DNA of 64,000 bases from NCBI RefSeq assembly GCF_014252955.1, contig NZ_JACMIA010000001.1, positions 992,001-1,056,000 of the forward strand, in the 5' to 3' direction. This stretch comes from Stappia sp. 28M-7 (lineage in GTDB: Bacteria > Pseudomonadota > Alphaproteobacteria > Rhizobiales > Stappiaceae). Below, piece by piece: positions 25,429-33,574 of this stretch. How positions within the stretch are numbered: position 1 is the stretch's first letter; each line of letters begins with the position of its first letter. Under the pieces are notes generated by a model. That model ran no database searches and was not told the origin of the DNA. It saw nothing but the letters and a program-made list of their open reading frames with translations. A program made the position numbers and the translations under genes.

Positions 25429-26358
25429 TCAGGCCTTCATGAGGGTCATGATGTGGGCGGCGGCCGAGCGTGCAAGTCCCTCCAGATCGTAGCCGCCTTC
25501 CAGAAGCGACACGACGCGTCCCCCGCAACTCCGGTCGGCGATATCCATCAGCTTGACCGTCGCCCAGGCGAAATCGGCCTCGACCAGGTTCAGCCCGCCG
25601 AGCGGGTCGCGCGCATGAGCGTCGAAGCCGGCGGAGATGATTACCAGATCCGGCCGGAAGCTCTCGACTCGCGGCAGGATAGCAAGATCCATCGCCTCGC
25701 GGAATTCGTCTCCGCCATCGCCTGCCGCAAGAGGCGCATTGACGATGGTGTTCGCCTCGCCGCGCTCGTTTGCGGCACCCGAGCCGGGGTAGAGCGGCAT
25801 TTGATGGGTCGAGCAATACATCACGGTCGGATCGGCCCAGAAAATGTCCTGCGTGCCGTTGCCGTGATGCACGTCGAAATCGACGATCGCGACGCGCTCG
25901 GCGCCGTGCACCTGCTGGGCGTAGCGGGCTGCGACGGCGGCATTGTTGAACAGGCAGAAGCCCATGGCGCGGGCCGTTTCGGCGTGGTGTCCGGGCGGGC
26001 GCGAGGCGCTGAACGCGTTGCCCACCTTGCCGCTCATCACTTCGTCCACCGCCTGACAGGCACCACCCACGCCGCGCATCGCTGCTTCCCAGGTGCCGGG
26101 CGACATGGTCGTGTCGGCATCGACGCGAACCAGCCCGTCCTGTGGGGCCATCGTGTGAAGCATGTCGATATAGGAGGAGGGGTGCACCCGCGCGATGTCC
26201 TGAACCCGGCCCATCGGCGCGACTTCCCGCTGCAGCGTCTGGAAGCGCTCATGCTCCAGAATGCGGTCGATGGCTCGGAGTCTGTCGGGACGCTCGGGAT
26301 GTCCTACCGGGGTCAGATGGTCGAGATACGCGGAGTGATGCAGGTAAAGGGTTGCCAA
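25429..26358 (-). CDS. Histone deacetylase family protein (acetyl-amidohydrolase)
   Basis: The 309-aa protein carries the arginase/HDAC fold signatures: HPERPDRLRAIDRIL, RPPGHHAETARAMGFC, the metal site FDVHHGNGTQDIF, and SAGFDAHARDPLGG. In bacteria these zinc enzymes remove acetyl groups from polyamines, acetoin-pathway or other small amides, and occasionally from proteins. The substrate is not determined, though the window also encodes a polyamine-type importer elsewhere. It starts at a conventional ATG and likely cotranscribes xseB, 106 bp downstream. Confidence 0.9.
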   Translation of the reverse strand: MATLYLHHSAYLDHLTPVGHPERPDRLRAIDRILEHERFQTLQREVAPMGRVQDIARVHPSSYIDMLHTMAPQDGLVRVDADTTMSPGTWEAAMRGVGGACQAVDEVMSGKVGNAFSASRPPGHHAETARAMGFCLFNNAAVAARYAQQVHGAERVAIVDFDVHHGNGTQDIFWADPTVMYCSTHQMPLYPGSGAANERGEANTIVNAPLAAGDGGDEFREAMDLAILPRVESFRPDLVIISAGFDAHARDPLGGLNLVEADFAWATVKLMDIADRSCGGRVVSLLEGGYDLEGLARSAAAHIMTLMKA

Positions 26359-26484
26359 GTGCGTTTCCTTGCTTGGGCCGTTTCGGGCGCTTGGTGGCTC
26401 ATCTGACCGGGCGCGGCGGGGCGTGTCAATGAGCCAAAGGCAAGGGTGCGGTGGTGACGTTGGCAGGTTTCACAGGGCGGCGGG

Positions 26485-26575
26485 CAAAAGAAAGCCGGGG
26501 CGGCTCGAGAGTGCCGGCCCCGGTGAGAGGTGCGGGCGAGCTAGGCCCGTAGGGGAGGTCCGCTGCATCGCCTGT
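26485..26575 (-). ncRNA. Candidate small RNA with CCUCC (anti-Shine-Dalgarno) motifs
   Basis: On the minus strand a possible -10 (TATTAT, about 26587-26592) with a weak upstream -35 precedes a stretch containing GGACCTCCCCTACGG and GCACCTCTCACC. This stretch ends in the terminator CCGGGG-C-CGGC / GCCG-CCCCGG with tail CTTTCTTTTG. Alphaproteobacterial sRNAs often expose CCUCC loops to block ribosome binding sites. Alternatively this is the 3' UTR of the Sua5 gene, whose stop lies about 290 bases upstream. Boundaries are estimates. Confidence 0.35.
26487..26523 (-). terminator. Rho-independent terminator (minus strand)
   Basis: A 10-bp stem with one bulged C (arms at 26512-26523 and 26495-26504) is followed on the minus strand by CTTTCTTTTG. 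It would end either the Sua5 transcript or a separate small RNA before the HDAC-family gene starts. Confidence 0.7.
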
Positions 26576-26815
26576 GAAGGCAATGATAATACTAATCGAT
26601 TCGTAGCCGTTTCAGAAGGTGGAATATGCGGAAAAGAGAAAAGCTACTTGAGAAAAGTTTCAAATCCGCAAGATGCCGATAAATTTTCAATGTAAGAAAT
26701 AACAGGTATTCAAGTTGAGAGGTGTGTCATCTTGCTGTGACGCTGCGTTACCGGAAGGTGCCGCCCCGGCGAAACGCGGACGCCTGTTCGGGCGCTGGCG
26801 TGAGGGCTTGGCGGC

Positions 26816-27808
26816 TCAATCGCGAGGCGCCGCCGCCCGGCGCAGCCGGTCGTTGATGGCCTCGCCGAGCCCGCTTTCGGGAACCGGCATTGCAGCGATC
26901 CGCGTCGTCCCGCTGGCATCGAGCTCGCGCATGGCGGTGAAAAGATGCGCGGCCGCCTCCTGCAGGTCGCCGCTCTCGCTCAACTGGGCGATGGCGGATG
27001 CGCGTTCGGCGCCGGAAGGAAGCGGCGTGCCGAAGGCAAGCAGTGCCTCACCTGGCTCGACATGGGTAGCATTGAGCCGCAGGCCGGCACGCGGGGCGTA
27101 ATGCGACGTCAGCATGCCCGGCGCCTCCGGCGCTGCGCCGGGTGAATTCGCGGGGGCCGCAAGCGGTTCGCCGAGAACTGCCTCGATCTCCTCACGGGCG
27201 ATGCCGCCGGGCCGCAGTAGCGTTGCCCGGTTGCCGGCAAGGCCGACGATGGTGGACTCAACGCCCACCGGGGTCGGGCCGGCATCGATCAGCAGGGCAA
27301 GACTGTCGGCGAGATCGCCTGCGACCGCATCCGCTGTCGTTCCGCTGATGCGGCCGGATCGGTTGGCGCTTGGCGCGGCTATCGGGCGACCGCTGGCCTG
27401 CGAAAGCTCGCGCATGATCCCTGCGGCCGGTACACGCAAGGCGATGGTGTCGAGCCCGGCGGTCGCAAGGTCGCAGACGGGGCTGCCGGGGCGCTTTGGC
27501 ACGACGAGCGTGAGCGGTCCAGGCCAGAACGCGGCTGCCAGCTTCTGCGCGCGTTCGTCGAGAACACCATGCTGGCCGGCAGCCTCGCTGGAGGCGACAT
27601 GGGCGATCAGCGGATTGAAGCTGGGACGCCCCTTGGCGGCGTAGATCGCGGCGCAGGCGCGCGCGTTGGTCGCATCGGCCGCAAGCCCGTAGACGGTCTC
27701 GGTGGGGACCGCCACCAGCCGCCCTGCCAGAAGGTCGGCAACGGCCGCATCGAACTCCGGCGTGGTGCGCCAGCCGGTTCCCTGCGGGTCGATCTGCCAG
27801 CGCCGCAT
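26816..27808 (-). CDS. L-threonylcarbamoyladenylate synthase (Sua5 type)
   Basis: The 330-aa protein has the YrdC/TsaC fold (LLAGRLVAVPTETVYGLAAD, YAAKGRPSFNPLIAHV, FWPGPLTLVVPK, APSANRSGRISGT) plus the C-terminal Sua5 domain with GMLTSHYAPRAGLRL. It makes threonylcarbamoyl-AMP for the universal t6A37 modification of ANN-decoding tRNAs. The start at 27808 has AGGAAAACGGAC upstream and is preferred to 27868, which would add an unconserved 20-residue extension. It is transcribed away from the acyl-CoA dehydrogenase gene. Confidence 0.95.
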   Translation of the reverse strand: MRRWQIDPQGTGWRTTPEFDAAVADLLAGRLVAVPTETVYGLAADATNARACAAIYAAKGRPSFNPLIAHVASSEAAGQHGVLDERAQKLAAAFWPGPLTLVVPKRPGSPVCDLATAGLDTIALRVPAAGIMRELSQASGRPIAAPSANRSGRISGTTADAVAGDLADSLALLIDAGPTPVGVESTIVGLAGNRATLLRPGGIAREEIEAVLGEPLAAPANSPGAAPEAPGMLTSHYAPRAGLRLNATHVEPGEALLAFGTPLPSGAERASAIAQLSESGDLQEAAAHLFTAMRELDASGTTRIAAMPVPESGLGEAINDRLRRAAAPRD

Positions 27809-27978
27809 GTCCGTTTTCCTGCTTCCCGTAGCGGCGTTCGGAGAGCCGGTCGGTTTTCGCCACGTCACGTGTTGACGTTTACGTTAGCCGCAGCCATCCT
27901 CGCGCCCGAAATGATGCCGGGCGGTTCTGCGGCCTTAGCCGTCTTTCGTCAAGCACCGGCCTGTCAAGGGAGTGAGAC

Positions 27979-29748
27979 ATGTACCGTGCCCCCGTATCGG
28001 AGATCGCCTTCACGTTGAAGCAGGTGGCGGGACTGGGAGACGTTCTGGCCCATGATCGGCATGGCGAGGTGACCGACGATCTGGTGGATGCGATCCTGGA
28101 GGAGGCCGGCCGTTTTGCCGCCGAGGAAATCGCTCCCTTGAATGTCGTCGGCGACCGGCAGGGCGCACGGCTGGAGAATGGCGTCGTCACCATGCCCGAG
28201 GGCTGGCGCGATGCCTACAGGGCGTGGATCGAGGGTGGCTGGAACGCGCTGACCGGCGCGCCGGACTTCGGCGGACAGGACCTGCCCACCATGCTGCATG
28301 CCGCGGCGCTGGAGATGTGGAACTCCGCTTCCATGGCCTTCGCCCTCGGCCCGACCCTGACCATGGGTGCGGTCGAGGCGCTTGAAAAGCACGCTAGCGC
28401 GGACCTTCAGGAAACCTATCTTGCCAAGCTGGTCTCCGGCGAATGGATGGGGACCATGAACCTGACGGAACCGCAGGCGGGCTCCGATCTGAACGCCCTG
28501 CGGGCCCGTGCCGAGCGGGCGGGGGATGGCACCTATCGGATCTTCGGCCAGAAGATCTTCATCACCTATGGCGAGCACGACTTCACCGACAACATTGTCC
28601 ATCTTGTGCTGGCCCGGCTGCCGGACGCGCCGGCCGGCACGCGCGGCATCTCGCTGTTCCTCGTCCCGAAGTTCCTGGTCAATGCCGACGGGTCGCTCGG
28701 TGAGCGCAACGATGTGCGCTGCGCCGGCGTCGAGCACAAGCTCGGCATCCATGCCTCGCCCACCTGCACCATGGTCTATGGCGACAACGACGGGGCCATC
28801 GGCTGGCTGATCGGGGAGGAAAACCGGGGACTGGCCTGCATGTTCACGATGATGAACAACGCGCGGCTCGCCGTCGGCATCCAGGGGCTCGGCGTTGCCG
28901 AGCGTGCCACCCAGCAGGCGCTGGCCTATGCGCTGGATCGGCGGCAGGGGCGAGCGGCCGGCCAGACCGGCGAGGGAATGAGCCCGATTGCCGCTCATCC
29001 CGATATCCGCCGTACCCTGCTCGACATGCAGGCCTGGACGCAGGTCGCCCGCGCGATCTGCTATGCTAATGCCCACGCCATCGACATGTCGCGGCTGGCC
29101 GGCGACGAGGCTGCGCGCACTCACTGGAGCGAGCGGGCGGCCACGCTGACCCCGCTCGCCAAGTCCTTCGCCACCGATATCGGCGTCGAGGTCGCTTCCC
29201 TCGGCGTGCAGGTGCATGGCGGCATGGGTTTCATCGAGGAAACCGGGGCCGCCCAGCACTATCGCGACGCGCGTATCGCGCCGATCTACGAGGGCACCAA
29301 CGGCATCCAGGCCATCGATCTGGTGACCCGCAAGCTGCCGCTGTCCGGCGGCGAGCAGTTTCGCGGCCTGATCCGTGAGCTGTCGGCCGTGGCCGAGGCC
29401 GCAAGCGAAGCCGGCGTGGAATTTGCCGACGCCGGCAAGCGTCTTGCCGGAGCCCTGACCAGCCTGTCGGAGGCGACGGAGTGGATGCTGGCCGCGCTTG
29501 CCGAAGGCCGCCAGCAGGAGGCGCTGGCCGGCGCCACCCCGTTCCTGCGGCTTTTCGGCATCGCCTATGGCGGTGCGATGCTCCTCAAGGGAGCGCTCGC
29601 CGGGCGCGGCGATACCTCTCCCGACGGTGCCCGGCGGCTGTTGCTGGCCCGCTATTTCGCAACCGCCCGTTTGGCCGAAACCGCATCGCTCAAGGAGCAG
29701 GTCGTCTCGGCCGCTTCAGCCGTGCTGGACTACGATCCGCTGGCCTGA
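27979..29748 (+). CDS. Acyl-CoA dehydrogenase, long DmdC-like type
   Basis: The 589-aa flavoprotein has the N-terminal extension MYRAPVSEIAFTLKQVAGL typical of the long acyl-CoA dehydrogenases related to DmdC (3-methylmercaptopropionyl-CoA dehydrogenase). The dehydrogenase core includes MNLTEPQAGSDLNALRARA, FGQKIFITYGEHD, and QVHGGMGFIEETGAAQHYRD with IYEGTNGIQAIDLV carrying the usual Glu. A C-terminal domain of about 120 residues follows. It oxidises an acyl-CoA to the enoyl form. Chain-length preference cannot be read; DmdC function in DMSP catabolism is only one option. It is 21 bp ahead of an enoyl-CoA hydratase, a natural partner. Confidence 0.92.
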   Translation: MYRAPVSEIAFTLKQVAGLGDVLAHDRHGEVTDDLVDAILEEAGRFAAEEIAPLNVVGDRQGARLENGVVTMPEGWRDAYRAWIEGGWNALTGAPDFGGQDLPTMLHAAALEMWNSASMAFALGPTLTMGAVEALEKHASADLQETYLAKLVSGEWMGTMNLTEPQAGSDLNALRARAERAGDGTYRIFGQKIFITYGEHDFTDNIVHLVLARLPDAPAGTRGISLFLVPKFLVNADGSLGERNDVRCAGVEHKLGIHASPTCTMVYGDNDGAIGWLIGEENRGLACMFTMMNNARLAVGIQGLGVAERATQQALAYALDRRQGRAAGQTGEGMSPIAAHPDIRRTLLDMQAWTQVARAICYANAHAIDMSRLAGDEAARTHWSERAATLTPLAKSFATDIGVEVASLGVQVHGGMGFIEETGAAQHYRDARIAPIYEGTNGIQAIDLVTRKLPLSGGEQFRGLIRELSAVAEAASEAGVEFADAGKRLAGALTSLSEATEWMLAALAEGRQQEALAGATPFLRLFGIAYGGAMLLKGALAGRGDTSPDGARRLLLARYFATARLAETASLKEQVVSAASAVLDYDPLA

Positions 29749-29769
29749 ATGCGGAGTGGGGAGAGCGCG

Positions 29770-30513
29770 ATGATCGAGATCGAGACAAGCGGGGCCGTCC
29801 AGCGCATCCGGTTGAACCGGCCGGACAAGAAGAACGCGCTGACCGGCGAAATGTATGCAGCGCTTGCCGAGGCGCTGGAGCAGCCCGCAGACGGCGTACG
29901 CGTGCACCTCTTATGCGGCGTGCCGGGAGCCTTTACCGCGGGCAACGACATCGGCGACTTTCTCGCCATGGCAGAAGGAGGGATGCAGGACACGCCGGTG
30001 GTGCGCTTCCTACATGCCCTTGCACGCTGCGAGACGCCCATCGTGGCGGCGGTCGACGGCCTTGCCATCGGCGTCGGCACGACGCTGCTCTTTCACTGCG
30101 ACATGGTCTTTGCCAGTCCGCGCTCGTTGTTCCGAACGCCGTTCCTCGATCTGGGCCTCGTGCCGGAGGCGGGTGCCAGCTTGCTGGCGCCGCGCACCAT
30201 GGGGCATGCGCGCGCTTTCGAGCTGTTGTGTCTCGGCGAGCCGTTCGATGCCGCGCGGGCGCAGGCTGCGGGCTTCGTCAATCACATCGTGACGGAAGAC
30301 GAACTGGAGGCGCGCGCCCTTGCCGCCGCCAGCGCGATTGCGGCAAAGCCGGTGGAGGCCATGCGCCTGTCGCGCGGCTTGCTATGGGGCGACCGCACCG
30401 AACTGCGCAGCCGGATGGACGAGGAGATTCGCCTTTTTTCGGAACGGCTCGCCTCCGATGAGGCGAAAGCCGCCTTCACGGCGTTCATGGGCCGGTCGCG
30501 AAAGAGCCGCTGA
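29770..30513 (+). CDS. Enoyl-CoA hydratase/isomerase family protein
   Basis: The 247-aa protein is a crotonase: RIRLNRPDKKNALTGEMY, the oxyanion-hole segment AFTAGNDIGDFLA, VAAVDGLAIGVGTTLLFHCD, and FRTPFLDLGLVPEAGASLL with the conserved Glu. Crotonases hydrate or isomerise enoyl-CoA esters. GGGGAGAGCGCG places the ribosome binding site ahead of the ATG at 29770; the ATG at 29749 is disfavoured. Being 21 bp behind the acyl-CoA dehydrogenase, the two likely act in sequence. Confidence 0.92.
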   Translation: MIEIETSGAVQRIRLNRPDKKNALTGEMYAALAEALEQPADGVRVHLLCGVPGAFTAGNDIGDFLAMAEGGMQDTPVVRFLHALARCETPIVAAVDGLAIGVGTTLLFHCDMVFASPRSLFRTPFLDLGLVPEAGASLLAPRTMGHARAFELLCLGEPFDAARAQAAGFVNHIVTEDELEARALAAASAIAAKPVEAMRLSRGLLWGDRTELRSRMDEEIRLFSERLASDEAKAAFTAFMGRSRKSR

Positions 30514-30530
30514 CAGGGAAGGGTAACGGG

Positions 30531-30662
30531 CTACCAGCCCATTGCCTTCCAGAGCAGGGCGCCGAGAAAGGCGCCGGCGCAGAGCGCGAAGGCGAGCCAC
30601 CGCAGCACCGGGTTCTCGCGCTTGCGCGCGTTGCGCCGTGCAGGCCGTGGCTCGTCGTTCAT
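30531..30662 (-). CDS. Small single-pass membrane protein (43 aa)
   Basis: This 43-aa ORF begins with a basic stretch (MNDEPRPARRNARKRENP) and ends with one hydrophobic helix (LRWLAFALCAGAFLGALLW). Its ATG at 30662 comes 7 bases after the DnaJ-like gene's TGA, and the sequence TGAGGCGACA provides a Shine-Dalgarno overlapping that stop codon, the usual sign of translational coupling. No family is recognised. It converges on the enoyl-CoA hydratase gene. Confidence 0.6.
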   Translation of the reverse strand: MNDEPRPARRNARKRENPVLRWLAFALCAGAFLGALLWKAMGW

Positions 30663-30669
30663 TGTCGCC

Positions 30670-31668
30670 TCAGTCGAACTCGGGCCCGCGGGCTCGGTAA
30701 GGGCGCAGTTCCTTCCAGGCCCGCATCAGGGTTGCGAGCTCTTCATCACCCTCCTCGGGCAGCACGATCCGCAGCGTCACCAGCAGATCACCGCGCCCGC
30801 CGGTCCGGTTGGGCAAGCCCTTGCCCTTCAGTCGCATCGTCTTGCCGGCCTGAGCGTTCGGCGCGACAGTCAGGTTCACTGCCCCGTCGAGCGTCGGCAC
30901 GCGGACCTTGGCTCCCAGAACGGCCTCATAAAGGGTGATCGGCAGGTCGAGTCGCAGGTCGTCGCCGGCCGGCGCGAACAGCGGATGACGGGCAAGGCGC
31001 ACCTCGACGATGGCATCGCCCGCAGGTCCGCCGTTTTCGCCCGGCTCGCCCTGTCCGCGCAGGCGGATCTTCTCGCCGTCTGTCGTGCCGTCCGGCAGCT
31101 TCACATCCAGGGTCTTGCCGGAAGGCAGGGTAACCCGCGCCTTTCGGTCGTGGACGAGCTGTTCGAGCGTCACCTTCGCGGTGACATTGGCATCGCCGCC
31201 GCGCCGTGTCGGGCGTGCTCGCGGGCCCGCACCAGGGCCTGCGCCTGCACCCGCACCTGCTCCGCCGCCGGCAAAGCCGGCTCCGCCTCTGGCGCGGCCA
31301 CCGAGGCCGCCGAGGATATCGTTCAGGATGTCGTCGAAGCCACCGCCCTGGCCGAACCCTCCGAAGCCGGAGGACTGTCCACGCGACTGACGGAAAATGT
31401 CGGAGTCGTCGAACCCGCCGCCGAAGCCGTGCGCCTGAAAGCGCGGCTTGCCTTCGGCGTCGATCTCGCCCCGGTCGAACTGGCCGCGCTTTTCCTTGTC
31501 GCCAAGGATTTCATAGGCCTGGTTGGCCTCGGCAAAGCGCTCCTTCGCCTTCGGATCGTCGGCGTTCTGGTCCGGGTGATACTTTTTCGCGAGCTTCCGG
31601 AAGGCTCGCTTGATGTCGGCCTCGCTCGCCGATTTCGCGACGCCGAGAACGGAATAGGGATCACGCAT
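30670..31668 (-). CDS. DnaJ-like co-chaperone (CbpA type, no zinc finger)
   Basis: The 332-aa protein has an N-terminal J domain with the catalytic HPD (KLAKKYHPDQNADDPKA). A long Gly/Phe/Ala linker follows (about residues 75-160: GFGQGGGFDDILNDILGG, then a Gly-Ala tract), then two C-terminal beta domains (LEQLVHDRKARVTLPSGK, ARHPLFAPAGDDLRLDLPIT). It lacks the four CXXCXGXG zinc motifs of DnaJ, so it is of CbpA/DnaJ-C type. It stimulates Hsp70 ATPase activity and may bind DNA. It starts 162 bp from the lipoprotein gene and precedes a coupled 43-aa ORF. Confidence 0.9.
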   Translation of the reverse strand: MRDPYSVLGVAKSASEADIKRAFRKLAKKYHPDQNADDPKAKERFAEANQAYEILGDKEKRGQFDRGEIDAEGKPRFQAHGFGGGFDDSDIFRQSRGQSSGFGGFGQGGGFDDILNDILGGLGGRARGGAGFAGGGAGAGAGAGPGAGPRARPTRRGGDANVTAKVTLEQLVHDRKARVTLPSGKTLDVKLPDGTTDGEKIRLRGQGEPGENGGPAGDAIVEVRLARHPLFAPAGDDLRLDLPITLYEAVLGAKVRVPTLDGAVNLTVAPNAQAGKTMRLKGKGLPNRTGGRGDLLVTLRIVLPEEGDEELATLMRAWKELRPYRARGPEFD

Positions 31669-31830
31669 GGTTCAGACCGCAATGGTGTGTGTTGCAACGG
31701 GTATACACCCGCGCTGTGCTCAGGAACCATATGGTTGTTGATAGGAATAAAATCCAGTGGCAGGGAGCCTTCTACCCTGTCGGAATTTGCAAGGCAGGCG
31801 GCGCCCGTCAGCAGGACCGGCGGGCGAGTG

Positions 31831-32337
31831 TCAGCTCGCGGTCTCCGCCTCGGCGGCCTTCACCGACAGGTCGATGATCGCCCATTCCTGCATGAGATCG
31901 CGGCAGGCGGTGCCGAGATAGGCGCGCACGCCGCCAATCGTGTTGGCGGTCGTCTCGAAGCGGGTGCAGCCGGTGCCGCCGGACTGGGTGTCGTCCTTCA
32001 CGGCGACGATGGTGCCGGAGTTCCCGGTGATCGGGTTGTTCCAGGAGAACGGCGGTTCGGCCATGCCGGATTCGTGTGCAGTCGCAATGGCGCGGGCGAT
32101 GATGGCCCGGTCCTGCGAGCTGATGTCCACATCCGCGGCGTTCTGCTGGGAATCGATGGAACCGGTCAGGTCGAGCGGCGATTCCAAGTCGGAGCTGCCG
32201 ATGGGCATGGACACGCTGCCGCAACCTGCGGCTACAAGCGGGAGAAGGAGCGCGAGTGCGACCGCGGTCGCCCGGCGGCAGCCAAGCTTGGTGCTGTCGC
32301 GGTCGCTGGAGATTGTCGTGATCCGGTTGTTTGTCAT
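31831..32337 (-). CDS. Putative outer-membrane lipoprotein (RT0821/Lpp0805-like)
   Basis: The 168-aa product has a long signal peptide ending in the lipobox LVAAGC, so Cys becomes the lipidated N-terminus. The mature domain contains PPFSWNNPITGNSGTIVAV and TRFETTANTIGGVRAYLGTACRD. The W(N)NP..G..G pattern resembles the RT0821/Lpp0805 surface-protein group remembered from alphaproteobacteria. A structural or surface role is likely, but nothing more can be said. The ATG at 32337 gives a normal signal peptide; the frame extends to 32379. Confidence 0.75.
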   Translation of the reverse strand: MTNNRITTISSDRDSTKLGCRRATAVALALLLPLVAAGCGSVSMPIGSSDLESPLDLTGSIDSQQNAADVDISSQDRAIIARAIATAHESGMAEPPFSWNNPITGNSGTIVAVKDDTQSGGTGCTRFETTANTIGGVRAYLGTACRDLMQEWAIIDLSVKAAEAETAS

Positions 32338-32511
32338 GGCGATACCGTCCCGACGCTGGTTGCTCGGCCTCGCAAGCAAGGCTGTTGCCCCTTTGCAACA
32401 GGATCGGGGAAAGCGATTAACAAACAGTAACCCGGCTCATACAGCGATCCCGTTTCCACTGCCGGGGCAGCGGGTTGTGGATCGCCTGTGATGAGCGGGG
32501 ATGGCAAGAGA

Positions 32512-33513
32512 TCAGTCCTGCTTGGCCAGCACCGCGCAGAATTCGCTTACCAGATAAGGGGTTGGGTATACCCGGTAGGGCGTGAGGCCGATCAGGCCGA
32601 GCCCGTTCAACGTGGTGATGATCTGGGTGAAGGTGTCGGGCGTGAAGCGCCAGGCATGCACGTCGATGTAGCTGCCCTTGCTCTGCTCCCACTCGCGGAT
32701 CGCGTTGCGGGTCCGCCCGACCGTATGGTCGAGCGTACCGTGGTCGCCCTTCCAGTGGCGTGCTGCATCGTTATGCGTGGTCAGCGCCCGCATCTCGACG
32801 ACGCTGCGCACGGTATGGACCTTCGGATTCTGGTAATGCGCCTCGATCACCTGGCCGAGGGTGGAGGGCGGAATGAAGTGGTCGAAGCAGAAGCGGCAAT
32901 CCGGGACGATCATCGCGTAGACGCCGCCTTTGTCGAGTATGCGGTCCACTTGGGTCAGATGCGCGACGAGATTGGGCTGGTGCTCGATGACGTGCGAGGA
33001 GACGACCATGTCGAACGGCTCGTCGACGACGGCAAGGTCGCCCGAAGGCGACACGAAGTCGATCTGGGGAATGCCTTCCGGCTTTTCGCCGATGGCTTTC
33101 GCCCGCTCCACCAGCTGCGCCCGCGGCAGCACGTCGAAATGTTTGGTATGGGCCCCTTGCATTAGCGGACGGTGAAAGGCGCCCAGTTCCAGCGCCCTTT
33201 CGCCTCCCTGCAGCGCGTCCACGAAGTAGCCGCGTGCTGCGAGCGGCGAGGCGACCCGTCCCTCGGCCCGGCCGGTGTCGCGGTAGTGGCGCTCCAGCGC
33301 CTCGTCATCGAACTCGGCAAGGTCAGGATAGAGCGCGCGATAGTAGTCGGGATCGAATTCGGGAAGGAACCTGTCGCGCAGCGAAAGGGGCGCCACGCGC
33401 TTCAGCACAGCCTCGCGCGACCATGAGCCTGTGGTCTGCGGACGCCGCGATGCGGGTGCCCGGCGCCAGCCAAGACGCAGCGCGCCGGCGATCTTGTCGA
33501 CCAGGGTCTTCAT
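32512..33513 (-). CDS. Class I SAM-dependent methyltransferase (sugar/glycan-type)
   Basis: The 333-aa protein has a Methyltransf_11/12-like core: ERALELGAFHRPLMQGAHTK, FDMVVSSHVIEHQPNLVAHL, ILDKGGVYAMIVPD, typical of enzymes modifying surface glycans. The N-terminal 90 residues carry the tail-domain pattern EFDPDYYRALYPDLAEFDD plus YRDTGRAEGR, which in my memory often precedes glycosyltransferase domains in alphaproteobacteria. The start could also be the ATG at 33552; neither has a clear ribosome binding site. It follows corA on the same strand. Confidence 0.82.
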   Translation of the reverse strand: MKTLVDKIAGALRLGWRRAPASRRPQTTGSWSREAVLKRVAPLSLRDRFLPEFDPDYYRALYPDLAEFDDEALERHYRDTGRAEGRVASPLAARGYFVDALQGGERALELGAFHRPLMQGAHTKHFDVLPRAQLVERAKAIGEKPEGIPQIDFVSPSGDLAVVDEPFDMVVSSHVIEHQPNLVAHLTQVDRILDKGGVYAMIVPDCRFCFDHFIPPSTLGQVIEAHYQNPKVHTVRSVVEMRALTTHNDAARHWKGDHGTLDHTVGRTRNAIREWEQSKGSYIDVHAWRFTPDTFTQIITTLNGLGLIGLTPYRVYPTPYLVSEFCAVLAKQD

Positions 33514-33574
33514 TGATTCGTATCGGCTTTCAGCTTGGTCATCGGCAGGCAAACTAGGGCAGGGGCGTCGGTGC

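Larger units (their letters stand above)
26359..26815. other. Intergenic region with AT-rich part and minus-strand terminator
   Basis: The gap is 457 bases between two minus-strand genes. Its distal part (26580-26720) is markedly AT-rich, unlike the flanks, and may hold promoters. A rho-independent terminator on the minus strand lies at 26494-26523, and an 8-bp inverted repeat (TTCACAGG 26469-26476 / CCTGTGAA 26571-26578) encloses it. No protein-like ORF was seen. Confidence 0.5.
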
